From: an uncultured Pseudomonadota bacterium
GTDB lineage: Bacteria; Pseudomonadota; Gammaproteobacteria; Methylococcales; Methylomonadaceae
Direction of reading: 5' to 3'
NCBI GenBank assembly: GCA_903918375.1
Contig: CAIXED010000052.1
Coordinates: 1-64,000, forward strand
DNA: 64,000 bases
Shown piece after piece: positions 56,108 to 64,000 of the stretch; the stretch's first letter is position 1, and every line of letters begins with the position of its first letter. Position numbers and translations under genes: made by a program. Below the pieces are notes generated by a model that had not been told where the DNA came from, did not search any database, and saw only the letters and a list, made by a program, of their open reading frames with translations.

Positions 56108-56994
56108 ATTGCGGATACGTCGCTTTAATCGGTAGACCCAACGTCGGTAAATCGACTTTGATGAATCATTTGTTGGGCCAAAAACTCAGCATCACCTCAC
56201 GCAAACCACAAACCACTCGCCATCGGATTTTAGGGATTAAAACCACCGAAGCAGGGCAGGCGATCTTTATGGATACCCCAGGTATGCATCAAGATGAGCA
56301 GAAAGTGCTGAATCGCTATCTCAACAAAACCGCTGATAGCACCTTATTGGGTGTCAACGTCGTAGTTTGGTTGTTGGATGGATTGTATTGGCATGACTAC
56401 GACGAAAAGATTTTTAAGAAGCTCGAACAAGCCGGTTTGCCAGTGATTTTGGTGGTCAATAAAATCGACAAAATCAAAGACAAAGAAGCGGTATTGGCGT
56501 TTTTTGCTGAAGCCAAGGAAAAGTACCCGTTTGAACAAATCGTTCCAGTGTCGGCGTTGAAAAGCCAAAATCTGGAAGTTTTGGAACAACAAATCATGTC
56601 TTTATTGCCTGAATCGGATTTGATTTACCCAGAAGACCAAATTACCGATAGACCAGAACGCTTTTTCGCTGCCGAAATCGTCCGTGAAAAACTGACTCGA
56701 CGCTTGGGTGATGAATTGCCTTATGCCTTGACGGTCGAGATTGAACGCTATGAAGAACATCCTGAACTGTGCAAAATTTACGCGGCGATTTTAGTCGAGC
56801 GTAACAGTCAAAAATGCATCGTGATTGGCAAACAAGGCGAAATGCTGAAAAAAATCGGCACCGAAGCACGGTTAGATATCGAAAAACTGATCGGCCAAAA
56901 AGTCTATTTACAGCTTTGGGTGAAAGTCAAAAAAGGCTGGTCAGATAGTGAACGGGCTTTGCAAAGTTTGGGCTTTGTTGACACGATTGATTAA
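56104..56994 (+). CDS. era: GTPase Era
   Basis: A 296-residue GTPase that matures the 30S subunit by binding the 3' end of 16S rRNA. The G domain has [19 protein letters not shown] and NKIDKIKD; the C-terminal KH domain has VIGKQGEMLKKIGTEAR. The order rnc-era-recO-pdxJ is conserved across gammaproteobacteria. Confidence 0.97.
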   Translation: MNCGYVALIGRPNVGKSTLMNHLLGQKLSITSRKPQTTRHRILGIKTTEAGQAIFMDTPGMHQDEQKVLNRYLNKTADSTLLGVNVVVWLLDGLYWHDYDEKIFKKLEQAGLPVILVVNKIDKIKDKEAVLAFFAEAKEKYPFEQIVPVSALKSQNLEVLEQQIMSLLPESDLIYPEDQITDRPERFFAAEIVREKLTRRLGDELPYALTVEIERYEEHPELCKIYAAILVERNSQKCIVIGKQGEMLKKIGTEARLDIEKLIGQKVYLQLWVKVKKGWSDSERALQSLGFVDTID

Positions 56995-57699
56995 ATGGAT
57001 GAAGCGGTCGTTTATCTTCAGCCTGCGTATATTCTGCAGCACCGACCCTACCGCGAAACCAGCTTACTGCTAGAGGTTTTTACCCGCGATTTCGGCTTGG
57101 TTTCGCTGCTTGCCAAAGGGGTGCGCAAAGAAAAATCCAAAACCGCTGGTTTATTGCTACCGTTTGCCTTGCTGCAAATTTCCTATCTCGATAAAAACGA
57201 ACTCAAGCTATTAACCAACGCCGAATTTTTAGAAGCCCATGATTTACAGCGACTGGGCTTGTATTGCGGTTTTTACGTCAACGAGCTAGTACAGCGGTTT
57301 TTACATAAACACGACCCCAATCCAGCGTTATTTGTCCGTTATCAGCAGTGTTTGCAAGCCTTATTGACTGACGACAACATCGAACAAACCTTACGCTATT
57401 TCGAGTTAGATTTATTAGAACAAGCCGGCTATGCAATAGAGTTAGATGTTGATAGTCGCAGCGGCAAACCGGTTCAAGCCGAGCGACGTTATCAGTTTGA
57501 AGCCAACTTAGGCATGGTCGAACACACCACAGGCACGATTGACGGCCAAACTTTATTAGCGATTTCGGAACGAAGTGCGCTAGATTCAGTCGCATTAAGC
57601 CAAGCAAAACAGTTATTACGCACTTTACTGGCGCAGCATTTACAGGGTAAGCCCTTAAAAAGTAGGGCGGTGCTGGCCAAAGTTATTCAATATTTATAA
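56995..57699 (+). CDS. recO: DNA repair protein RecO
   Basis: A 234-residue recombination mediator that loads RecA on SSB-coated DNA with RecR. An N-terminal OB fold (YILQHRPYRETSLLLEVFTRDFGLVSLLAKGVR) is followed by a helical domain. The start abuts the era stop. Confidence 0.94.
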   Translation: MDEAVVYLQPAYILQHRPYRETSLLLEVFTRDFGLVSLLAKGVRKEKSKTAGLLLPFALLQISYLDKNELKLLTNAEFLEAHDLQRLGLYCGFYVNELVQRFLHKHDPNPALFVRYQQCLQALLTDDNIEQTLRYFELDLLEQAGYAIELDVDSRSGKPVQAERRYQFEANLGMVEHTTGTIDGQTLLAISERSALDSVALSQAKQLLRTLLAQHLQGKPLKSRAVLAKVIQYL

Positions 57700-57711
57700 A
57701 GACAACAGAAT

Positions 57712-58455
57712 ATGGAAAAACAAAACATTTTATTAGGCGTTAACATCGATCACGTCGCCACCATTCGTCAAGCACGAGGCACCCGCTATCCTGAGTTGAT
57801 TCAAGCTGCTTTAGTCGCTGAACAAGCCGGTGCTGACGGCATCACCGCCCATTTACGCGAAGATAGACGGCATATTCAAGATCGAGACATTGATTTGCTA
57901 AAACAAATGCTACACAGCCGTTTAAATCTGGAAATGGCGGTGACTGATGCAATGCTGACCATCGCCACAGAAGTGCGGCCAGAAGCTTGTTGTTTGGTGC
58001 CTGAAAAACGCGAAGAACTGACCACCGAAGGTGGTTTGGATGTCGCTGGATCACCCGCAAGAATGCGTGAAGCTTGTCAGGCGCTTGCGGCAGTGGATAT
58101 TGAAGTGTCTTTGTTTATCGACCCTGAATTTAAACAAATTGAAGCCGCTGTTAAAGCCGGTGCGCCAGTGATTGAATTACACACTGGCCGCTATGCCGAT
58201 GCTGAAACCAAGCAGATACAAGCCCAAGAATTACAACGGATTCGCGAAGCAGCGGCTTATGCTCATCAGCTAGGTTTACAAGTCAATGCCGGACACGGTT
58301 TGAATATCCACAACGTCGAAGCGATTTGCCAGATTCCGCAGATTGTCGAATTAAATATCGGCCATTCGATTATTGCTCAAGCGATTTTTTCGGGTTTAGA
58401 TCAAGCGGTGAGAGATATGAAACAGGTGATGGTTTTGGCGCGTGGGGCTTGTTAG
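57712..58455 (+). CDS. pdxJ: Pyridoxine 5'-phosphate synthase
   Basis: A 247-residue TIM-barrel enzyme that makes pyridoxine phosphate from 1-deoxyxylulose 5-phosphate and aminoacetone phosphate. The opening [19 protein letters not shown], the [12 protein letters not shown] segment and the closing [11 protein letters not shown] and [13 protein letters not shown] are diagnostic. A palindromic repeat begins 21 nt after the stop. Confidence 0.97.
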   Translation: MEKQNILLGVNIDHVATIRQARGTRYPELIQAALVAEQAGADGITAHLREDRRHIQDRDIDLLKQMLHSRLNLEMAVTDAMLTIATEVRPEACCLVPEKREELTTEGGLDVAGSPARMREACQALAAVDIEVSLFIDPEFKQIEAAVKAGAPVIELHTGRYADAETKQIQAQELQRIREAAAYAHQLGLQVNAGHGLNIHNVEAICQIPQIVELNIGHSIIAQAIFSGLDQAVRDMKQVMVLARGAC

Positions 58456-58476
58456 CTGCTAAATTCCCGTAGGGCC

Positions 58477-58532
58477 GATAAGCAAAGCGCATCAGCCGTG
58501 AAGACCAACTTGGTGGATGCGCTTTGCTTATC
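58477..58532. repeat. 17-bp inverted repeat after pdxJ
   Basis: Perfect arms GATAAGCAAAGCGCATC (58477-58493) and GATGCGCTTTGCTTATC (58516-58532) with a 22-nt spacer. The right arm with its flanks recurs as a direct repeat at 58803-58832. Confidence 0.85.
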
Positions 58533-58553
58533 TACCCTACCAACTATTATTTT

Positions 58554-58772
58554 ATGCAACCCATTCCAAAAAAAAATATATACATTTTTGCCTCTTTCAT
58601 TACTATGTATTTGGGAGTTAATGGAATTTTAACTGGGAAAAGTTATTCAAGTCATTCGGGTTTGTTTGGATGGGTTGATATGTTATTTGATTATTTTTTT
58701 GGGTATAACGGTGGTAATTATTTTTCAATATTAGTTGGTTTGTATTTTCTTTTTCTTACATTCACTAAATAA
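58554..58772 (+). CDS. Small hypothetical membrane protein
   Basis: A 72-residue protein with two hydrophobic segments, about residues 10-27 and 50-68, and an AT-rich codon use unlike pdxJ or the downstream genes. No family is recognised. The start at 58554 is the first ATG after the inverted repeat. It is enclosed by copies of the same 30-nt repeat, which suggests a small inserted cassette. Confidence 0.5.
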   Translation: MQPIPKKNIYIFASFITMYLGVNGILTGKSYSSHSGLFGWVDMLFDYFFGYNGGNYFSILVGLYFLFLTFTK

Positions 58773-58802
58773 AATTGGAGAAACTTGATAGAAGGCCAAC
58801 AC

Positions 58803-58832
58803 GGTGGATGCGCTTTGCTTATCCACCCTACC
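58803..58832. repeat. Direct copy of the pdxJ-side repeat
   Basis: Thirty nt, beginning GGTGGATGCGCTTTGCTTAT, that match 58512-58541 with one difference. Together with the first copy it brackets the 72-residue gene. Confidence 0.85.
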
Positions 58833-58853
58833 AACCTAACCCTAGTTAGAGAT

Positions 58854-59804
58854 TTAAATCAAACCGTGCTTCTGCATCCGATAAAGCAAGGTATCCCTAG
58901 AAATTCCTAACAACCGAGCTGATTTGCTACGGTTGCCTTTAGTTCTCTCCAAGGCTTGATTGATCATATTCGATTCAAGCTCATCAAGCTGCAAACCACT
59001 GGCTGGCAAGATAAAGTCATCACAGCCAGATGTTTGGTTTGACAGGCTAAATTCTTTGGGCAAGTTTTTAACTTCAATCACTTGTCCCGGTAGCAAAATA
59101 CATAAACGTTCACAAAGATTGCGTAATTCACGAATATTGCCAGGCCATTTGTATTGAGAGAATACTTTGGTGGTCTGTTTGCTTAATGAAGGGATTTCTA
59201 AGCCATGCGAAGTGGCAAACAGGGTGAAAAAATGTTGGGCTAATTGTTCAATATCTTCGCTGCGGTGCTGTAGTGGTGGCAGTTCTAATGGCACCACGTT
59301 TAAACGAAAATACAGGTCGCGGCGAAACTCACCGGCTGAAACCAAGCTGTTTAAATCAGCATTAGTTGCGGCAATAATCCGTATGTCGAGGATGTCGGGG
59401 GTGTTGCCGCCAATTGGCATGGATTCGCCATTTTCAAGAAAGCGTAACAACTTTGACTGCACGCTTAGCGGCAGTGAATTAATCTCATCAAGAAATAAAG
59501 TCCCGCCATTCGCCGCTTCAAACAAACCTTGTTTATCAGTCACAGCGCCTGTGAATGCGCCTTTTTTGTGACCAAAAATTTCCGATTCCACTAAGCCTTC
59601 GGGTAAAGCCGCGCAGTTTAGGGTGATGAAGGGTTTGTTGGCGCGTGGACTGTCTTGTTGAATTGCGCGGGCTAAAATTTCTTTACCAGTGCCGGTTTCG
59701 CCTTTGATTAATACCGTAACATCAGTCGCAGCAACCACTCTGGCGCTACGAATTAAGGACTCAAGGGCTGGAGATTCGCCAATAATCGAATTGAAATTAG
59801 TCAT
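58854..59804 (-). CDS. Sigma-54-dependent transcription activator without sensor domain
   Basis: A 316-residue AAA+ activator that starts directly with the central domain: Walker A GETGTGKE, the sigma-54 contact loop GAFTGA, Walker B GTLFLDEI, and arginine fingers near FRLNVVPLELP. A C-terminal Fis-type helix-turn-helix (ARLLGISRDTLLYRMQKHGL) follows. The absence of a receiver or ligand domain resembles PspF-like activators controlled by a partner. Its targets are unknown. Confidence 0.9.
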   Translation of the reverse strand: MTNFNSIIGESPALESLIRSARVVAATDVTVLIKGETGTGKEILARAIQQDSPRANKPFITLNCAALPEGLVESEIFGHKKGAFTGAVTDKQGLFEAANGGTLFLDEINSLPLSVQSKLLRFLENGESMPIGGNTPDILDIRIIAATNADLNSLVSAGEFRRDLYFRLNVVPLELPPLQHRSEDIEQLAQHFFTLFATSHGLEIPSLSKQTTKVFSQYKWPGNIRELRNLCERLCILLPGQVIEVKNLPKEFSLSNQTSGCDDFILPASGLQLDELESNMINQALERTKGNRSKSARLLGISRDTLLYRMQKHGLI

Positions 59805-59813
59805 GAAAACCTC

Positions 59814-60539
59814 TTAAAACGTCATGATGTGTTCAACTTTCATCGGATTTAGCGATGGAAAAGCGGCTAACAATGCGAATAATATGAAGAGAATGCCGAC
59901 AGCGTGTTTGAAATGTTTGGCTCTTGATAAGCTAGTTAGCAGCGGGGTGATAACGCCAACGCCCATTACCGCCGGTAAGGTGCCGATCCCGAAGCAAAAC
60001 ATCGTGATCGCGCTGTGAGCAATGTTGCCGGTGGTCGCGGCTAAGGCTAATGCTGTATAGATCAAGCCACAAGGCAACCAGCCCCAAATCATGCCAAACA
60101 TCAAGGCTTGGGCATTGTTTTTGACTGGAATCAGTTTGCGTCCAAACGGTTCGATCATTTTCCAAAAACGGGTGCCGAGTTTTTCAATATAGGCAAAGCG
60201 CGGAAACCAGCCAGCCAGATATAAACCCGCGCCAGTCATCACTAATGCCGAGAAAATTTGTAATAAGCGATGGGCTTGGCCTTGAGTGAAAGGCAAGCTT
60301 AAAAATCCAGCCATGACCCCAACTAATAAACCCGCTAAGCCGTAACTGGTAATCCGACCCAAGTTATAGCTAAAAACAATCGTCAATAATCTAAATTTAC
60401 TTTTGCGAATTTCAGGACTAAGGCTAAAGGTTAATGTGCCGATAATGGAACCGCACATACCGATGCAATGTAAGCTGCTAAACAGCCCCATCATTATCGC
60501 GGCAAGATAAGAGGCATTAAAATCAAGATAAAGATGCAT
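59814..60539 (-). CDS. TauE/SafE-like (COG2836) membrane protein
   Basis: A 241-residue inner-membrane protein with six or so helices. The paired motifs FSSLHCIGMCG near the N-terminus and WGWLPCGLIYTAL in the middle define the DsbD_2-like family linked to copper/cytochrome oxidase maturation and sulfite export. It ends 9 nt before the sigma-54 activator gene on the same strand, so the two may be co-transcribed. Confidence 0.85.
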   Translation of the reverse strand: MHLYLDFNASYLAAIMMGLFSSLHCIGMCGSIIGTLTFSLSPEIRKSKFRLLTIVFSYNLGRITSYGLAGLLVGVMAGFLSLPFTQGQAHRLLQIFSALVMTGAGLYLAGWFPRFAYIEKLGTRFWKMIEPFGRKLIPVKNNAQALMFGMIWGWLPCGLIYTALALAATTGNIAHSAITMFCFGIGTLPAVMGVGVITPLLTSLSRAKHFKHAVGILFILFALLAAFPSLNPMKVEHIMTF

Positions 60540-60618
60540 GATTGGGAGTGGTTTGGCGTGGTGTTAAAAACAATGGTGGCGATTATAAACGCTAAGGCTG
60601 GCATGTGAAGCCGCTATT

Positions 60619-61605
60619 TTAGTTAATCGGCAGTTTGTAAGCGGCACCGGCTTGCTCTCTGACTAGTTTGGGAACTAAGTAACCCGGTAACTGGCGTTGC
60701 ATTTGTTCTAACAATTGCTTGGCGGTGTCATCGTCAACCGCGAAATGACCGGTGCCACTAGCATGATCGAGCAAGTGTAAGTAGTAGGGCAAAACGCCTA
60801 AGCTAAATAATTTTTCGCTAAGTTGGCACAGGGTTTGAGCATCGTCATTGACGGCTTTAAGCAACACGCTTTGATTCAGTAAAGTAATGCCGCGCTGACG
60901 GATTTTTAAACAAGCGGCAGCGACTGATGGGCTTAATTCATTGCCATGATTGCTATGCAAAACCATCACGATTTGTTGATTTGAATTGCTTAAATGGGTC
61001 AACAAACTATCGGTTATCCGAGCCGGTAACACGATAGGGACTCGACTATGCAGCCTGATGCGTTGAACGTGTTTGATGGCAGCTAATTGTTGCAATAAAA
61101 ATCCCAGCTTATCGTCGTTCAACAACAAAGGATCGCCACCGCTCAAGATCACTTCGCTAATATCGCTGTGTTCGGCAATATAACTAATCGCTTGTTGCAG
61201 TTTTTGGCTGGACAGTTGTTGTTCGCCATAAGGAAAATTACGCCGAAAACAATAACGACAATGTACCGCGCAAGCACCGGTAGCGATCAGTAACACCCGA
61301 CCTTGGTATTTATGAATCACTCCAGCGGCCGCCACCGCGTTTAAATCGCCGACTGGATCGGCGTTATAGCCAAGGTAATTAACTAACTCATCTTGGATGG
61401 GCAGAATTTGTCTTAATAAGGGGTCGTTGGGATTGCCTTTTTCCATGCAATCGACAAAACCGCGCGGCACTCGTAGCGGAAAATCTTTAAAACCGACCAA
61501 CAAAGGCAACTGATTTGGCTCTAATTGTAAATGCTGACAAAGGCTCTCAATGTCAGTAAATCCCTCGGCAAGCAGCTGTTGCCATGAGGTAGTTGAGGTA
61601 TTCAA
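60619..61605 (-). CDS. epmB: EF-P (R)-beta-lysylation protein EpmB
   Basis: A 328-residue radical SAM enzyme of the lysine 2,3-aminomutase family. The cluster motif is CAVHCRYC, with SGGDPLLLNDDKL and a pyridoxal-phosphate lysine near AGAAYKLPIN. It makes (R)-beta-lysine for EF-P modification. It is divergent from efp, with 73 nt between starts. Confidence 0.94.
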   Translation of the reverse strand: MNTSTTSWQQLLAEGFTDIESLCQHLQLEPNQLPLLVGFKDFPLRVPRGFVDCMEKGNPNDPLLRQILPIQDELVNYLGYNADPVGDLNAVAAAGVIHKYQGRVLLIATGACAVHCRYCFRRNFPYGEQQLSSQKLQQAISYIAEHSDISEVILSGGDPLLLNDDKLGFLLQQLAAIKHVQRIRLHSRVPIVLPARITDSLLTHLSNSNQQIVMVLHSNHGNELSPSVAAACLKIRQRGITLLNQSVLLKAVNDDAQTLCQLSEKLFSLGVLPYYLHLLDHASGTGHFAVDDDTAKQLLEQMQRQLPGYLVPKLVREQAGAAYKLPIN

Positions 61606-61640
61606 TGTCGCTCCGGTTTCCGAATAAAAATCATATCCAT

Positions 61641-61646
61641 TATAAT
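61641..61646 (+). promoter_or_regulatory. Candidate -10 box of efp
   Basis: Perfect TATAAT 33 nt before the efp ATG. A weak TTTCCG lies 18 nt upstream. The only intergenic space of the epmB/efp pair is here, so a promoter is expected. Confidence 0.4.
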
Positions 61647-61678
61647 CGCCAGACTATTGTTTGTTTCACGAGGAAAAA

Positions 61679-62248
61679 ATGGCGATTTATAGCACCAACG
61701 AATTTAAGGGCGGTTTAAAGATTATGCTGGACAACGACCCTTGTTCAATCATTGAGAACGAGTTTGTCAAACCCGGCAAAGGCCAAGCCTTTAATCGCGT
61801 TAGAATCAGAAACCTTAAAACCGGTCGCGTGATTGAGCGTACTTTTAAATCAGGCGAGAGCGTAGAAGGTGCTGACGTTGTTGATCGCGAAATGCAATAT
61901 TTGTACAGCGATGGCGAGTTCTGGCATTTCATGGTGCCTGATACGTTTGAACAATATCAAGCCGAAAAAAATGCGGTTGCAGATGCAATCAAATGGTTAA
62001 AAGAGCAAGACGTTTGCACCATGACCTTATGGAATGATTCGCCTTTGTCTGTGACACCACCAAACTTTGTCGAATTGTCTATCACCGAAACCGACCCAGG
62101 TTTAAAAGGTGATACCTCAGGCGGCGGTGGCAAACCTGCTACTTTAGAAACTGGCGCTGTGGTGCGTGTACCGTTGTTTGTTCAAATCGGTGAAATGATT
62201 AAAGTTGACACCCGTACCGGTGAATACGTTTCTCGCGTTAAAGAATAA
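61679..62248 (+). CDS. efp: Elongation factor P
   Basis: A 189-residue translation factor that rescues ribosomes stalled at proline runs. The modified Lys34 lies in [12 protein letters not shown], as in EF-P species that carry beta-lysyl-lysine. The ATG at 61679 has AGGA 4 nt upstream; a longer frame is not conserved. The next gene encodes the modifying ligase. Confidence 0.97.
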   Translation: MAIYSTNEFKGGLKIMLDNDPCSIIENEFVKPGKGQAFNRVRIRNLKTGRVIERTFKSGESVEGADVVDREMQYLYSDGEFWHFMVPDTFEQYQAEKNAVADAIKWLKEQDVCTMTLWNDSPLSVTPPNFVELSITETDPGLKGDTSGGGGKPATLETGAVVRVPLFVQIGEMIKVDTRTGEYVSRVKE

Positions 62249-63220
62249 GTGACTAAGCGTTGGCAACCGATTGCTGATTGGCAGCATTTGCGTTTACGGG
62301 CGCAAATGCTCAACCAGATTCGTCAGTTTTTTGCCGAACGCGATGTATTAGAAGTCGAAACCCCGCTGTTGTGCAGTGCCACAGGGACTGACCCGCAGCT
62401 GGATTTCTTCTCCAGCCAGTTTAATTACCCCCCGCAAAATCCCACTCTCTACTTACAAACCTCGCCCGAATTTGCCATGAAACGGCTATTAGCGGCAGGT
62501 TCTGGCAGCATTTATCAAATCTGCAAAGCCTTTAGAAATGGCGAAAGTGGTCGCAGTCATAATCCTGAATTCACCATTTTGGAATGGTATCGAGTTGGCT
62601 ACGATTTGCCGCAGTTAATGGCCGAAGTTGCTGAATTATTGCAGCAAGTCTTGCCAGAAAAACTCAGCGTGATTGAGATTAGCTATCAGCAGATTTTTCA
62701 ACAAATCACCGGATTAGATGCCTTAGTCTTCAATCTCGATGCTTATCAAAATTACGCACTAGCCCAAGGCTTAGTCGATGCCGCGCATTTGTGTGGCGAT
62801 GACCATGCTTTATGGCTCGATTTTCTGTTTAGCCACTGCGTACAAACCGCACTCACGCCGGCCACGATTTGGTTAATTCACAGCTACCCCGCGATTCAAT
62901 CATCGTTGGCGCGATTAAATAGCCAAGATTCCCGAATTGCTGAACGCTTTGAAGTGTTAATTAATGGCATGGAATTAGGTAACGGCTTTTATGAATTAGC
63001 TGATGCCGAAGAACAATCAGCGCGATTTGATCAAGAAATCGCCTATCGCCAACAACATGGCTTAGCGGCTGTTGCCAAAGACCCATTATTGATTGATGCA
63101 CTTGCCGCTGGCTTGCCCGATTGTAGCGGCATAGCGATAGGCATTGATCGCTTGTTGATGATAGCTAGTGGTAGTAAAACCATTGATCAGGTTTTAGCGT
63201 TTCCTTTGCAAAACGCTTAG
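62249..63220 (+). CDS. epmA: EF-P beta-lysine ligase EpmA
   Basis: A 323-residue truncated class II lysyl-tRNA-synthetase homologue (GenX/PoxA/YjeA) that attaches beta-lysine to Lys34 of EF-P. Motif 2 CKAFRNGESGRSHNPEFTILEW and motif 3 GIAIGIDRLLMI are present; the anticodon domain is absent, as normal. Its GTG start abuts the efp stop. With epmB opposite, the whole modification route up to beta-lysylation is encoded here. Confidence 0.95.
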   Translation: MTKRWQPIADWQHLRLRAQMLNQIRQFFAERDVLEVETPLLCSATGTDPQLDFFSSQFNYPPQNPTLYLQTSPEFAMKRLLAAGSGSIYQICKAFRNGESGRSHNPEFTILEWYRVGYDLPQLMAEVAELLQQVLPEKLSVIEISYQQIFQQITGLDALVFNLDAYQNYALAQGLVDAAHLCGDDHALWLDFLFSHCVQTALTPATIWLIHSYPAIQSSLARLNSQDSRIAERFEVLINGMELGNGFYELADAEEQSARFDQEIAYRQQHGLAAVAKDPLLIDALAAGLPDCSGIAIGIDRLLMIASGSKTIDQVLAFPLQNA

Positions 63221-63228
63221 TCAGCCAG

Positions 63229-64000
63229 CTAGGCGATGGCTAAATTCAAAGTCACACTGGCGTGCCCATCGGCATCATTCTCCAGCTTTAACTGGCCTTG
63301 GTGATCCTTAACAAAGCGTTGCACCATGCTTAACCCCAAGCCAGTGCCACCGTCTTTCAAGCTCACAAACGGCCTAATCCCATGTCTTAGAAAATCGCTA
63401 TCAAAGCCGGGGCCGGTGTCGCTAACGGTTAATAACAAACGCTGACCTTCGCGACGGGCAACAATGTTAACCGTGCCACTAGCCGCGCCTATCGCTTGAA
63501 TTGAATTAAGCAATAAATTTAATAATACCTGCCGAAATTCGTTTTCGGGCAAAAATACCTGTAAATCATCCGCCACTGCATAGTTAAAGCTAATCGATTC
63601 TTGCGCTTGATATTTCAGCAAGCTCAGTAAATCTTCCAGCGCCTGTTTTACTTGAATGGTTTGCGATGACACTGTGCTACTGCGTGCTGACGCCAGCAAA
63701 TCATTGAGATTACGGGTTAAACGTTGCACCTCTTGATAAACCAATTGCAAGCGCTCTGCTAAGTCGCTGTCTTGGCATTCTTGCAGCATGTTTTCTAAAG
63801 CCAACTGAATGCTCGCCAGCGGATTGCGTAACTCATGGGCGGTGCTGGCAGCCAGTTCGGCCAAGGCGGCAAAACGCTCGGCTTTAGCCAATTGCTGACT
63901 TTGTTCCAGCAAAGCGTGGCTGGTTTGCCGGACTCTCAATTCCAACGCTGAGGTGTAATTAAGATGTTCTTGTTCCAGTTCAAGCAAACGCGAAACCAAG
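63229..64000 (-). CDS. Sensor histidine kinase, C-terminal part (cut by window edge)
   Basis: At least 256 residues of a histidine kinase whose 5' end lies beyond the window. A coiled segment leads to the phosphoacceptor H-box STAHELRNPLASI, then the ATPase domain with N-box LLNLLLNSIQAIG, DTGPGFD and GGTGLGLSMVQRFV. The form resembles NtrB-like kinases of sigma-54 systems. The gene is convergent with epmA. The sensor input and partner regulator are not visible. Confidence 0.9.
   Translation of the reverse strand, partial: LVSRLLELEQEHLNYTSALELRVRQTSHALLEQSQQLAKAERFAALAELAASTAHELRNPLASIQLALENMLQECQDSDLAERLQLVYQEVQRLTRNLNDLLASARSSTVSSQTIQVKQALEDLLSLLKYQAQESISFNYAVADDLQVFLPENEFRQVLLNLLLNSIQAIGAASGTVNIVARREGQRLLLTVSDTGPGFDSDFLRHGIRPFVSLKDGGTGLGLSMVQRFVKDHQGQLKLENDADGHASVTLNLAIA

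Noticed and set aside
1-64000. CRISPR arrays, tRNA or rRNA genes, insertion sequences
   Set aside because: Intergenic regions were read for regular spacers, cloverleaf ends and transposase motifs; none was seen. A tRNAscan or ISfinder run would settle it.

Overview
The window looks like chromosomal DNA of a gammaproteobacterium, most plausibly a methanotroph of the Methylomonas/Methylobacter type. That placement is inference. It rests on gammaproteobacterial housekeeping gene orders (ndk-rlmN-pilF-hisS-yfgM-bamB-der, smc-zipA, lepA-lepB-rnc-era-recO-pdxJ, epmB/efp-epmA), on a two-desaturase-plus-aldehyde-dehydrogenase locus of the kind known for C30 carotenoids in Methylomonas, and on an adjacent aryl-polyene-type pigment cluster. 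No methane oxidation gene is in the window. I saw no tRNA, rRNA, CRISPR array, prophage or intact insertion sequence.

Layout. 0.16-3.9 kb: urease genes ureB, ureC, ureE, ureF, ureG; ureA and ureD are not here. 4-6.3 kb: comEC. 6.5-7.3 kb: a small cysteine-rich lipoprotein and an unknown membrane protein. 7.4-18.6 kb: a long minus-strand housekeeping block (tpx, der, bamB, yfgM, hisS, pilF, rlmN, ndk, secD, yajC, psd, queF). 18.7-21.8 kb: an ABC ATPase with a double FtsX-type permease. 21.8-23.1 kb: an unknown gene and several families of structured repeats. 23.1-27.7 kb: minus-strand operon of two CrtN-like desaturases flanking an aldehyde dehydrogenase. 27.97-42.8 kb: an AT-rich, tightly overlapping plus-strand operon of 17 genes for an aryl-polyene-like lipid. 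43.2-45.5 kb: an ABC exporter and a parDE toxin-antitoxin pair. 45.7-48.4 kb: a MAPEG protein, dbpA and bcp, separated by structured repeats. 48.6-58.5 kb: smc, zipA, lepA, lepB, rnc, era, recO, pdxJ. 58.5-64 kb: a small membrane protein between repeats, a sigma-54 activator, a TauE/SafE-like protein, epmB, efp, epmA and the end of a histidine kinase gene cut by the window edge.

The most interesting region is 23-43 kb, where two routes to conjugated, membrane-associated polyene pigments diverge from one 260-bp intergenic stretch. The minus-strand side would desaturate and terminally oxidise a C30 carotenoid. The plus-strand side encodes two intact ketosynthases, a chain-length-factor-like subunit, two acyl carrier proteins, a ketoreductase, two hotdog dehydratase domains (one fused to the adenylating enzyme), acyl- and glycosyltransferases, a thioesterase, a LolA-like carrier and an MMPL exporter. 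It also carries its own MIO-type aromatic amino acid ammonia-lyase, which suggests that the aryl starter is made in situ from an amino acid. A 17-bp palindrome sits in the shared intergenic region just ahead of the polyene operon.

A second theme is structured repeats. A two-hairpin element occurs three times, and its stems differ between copies while pairing is kept. Another locus holds two hairpins whose 9-nt loops are exact reverse complements. Coordinates and motifs were read by eye; homology statements rest on recognised motifs, not on searches.
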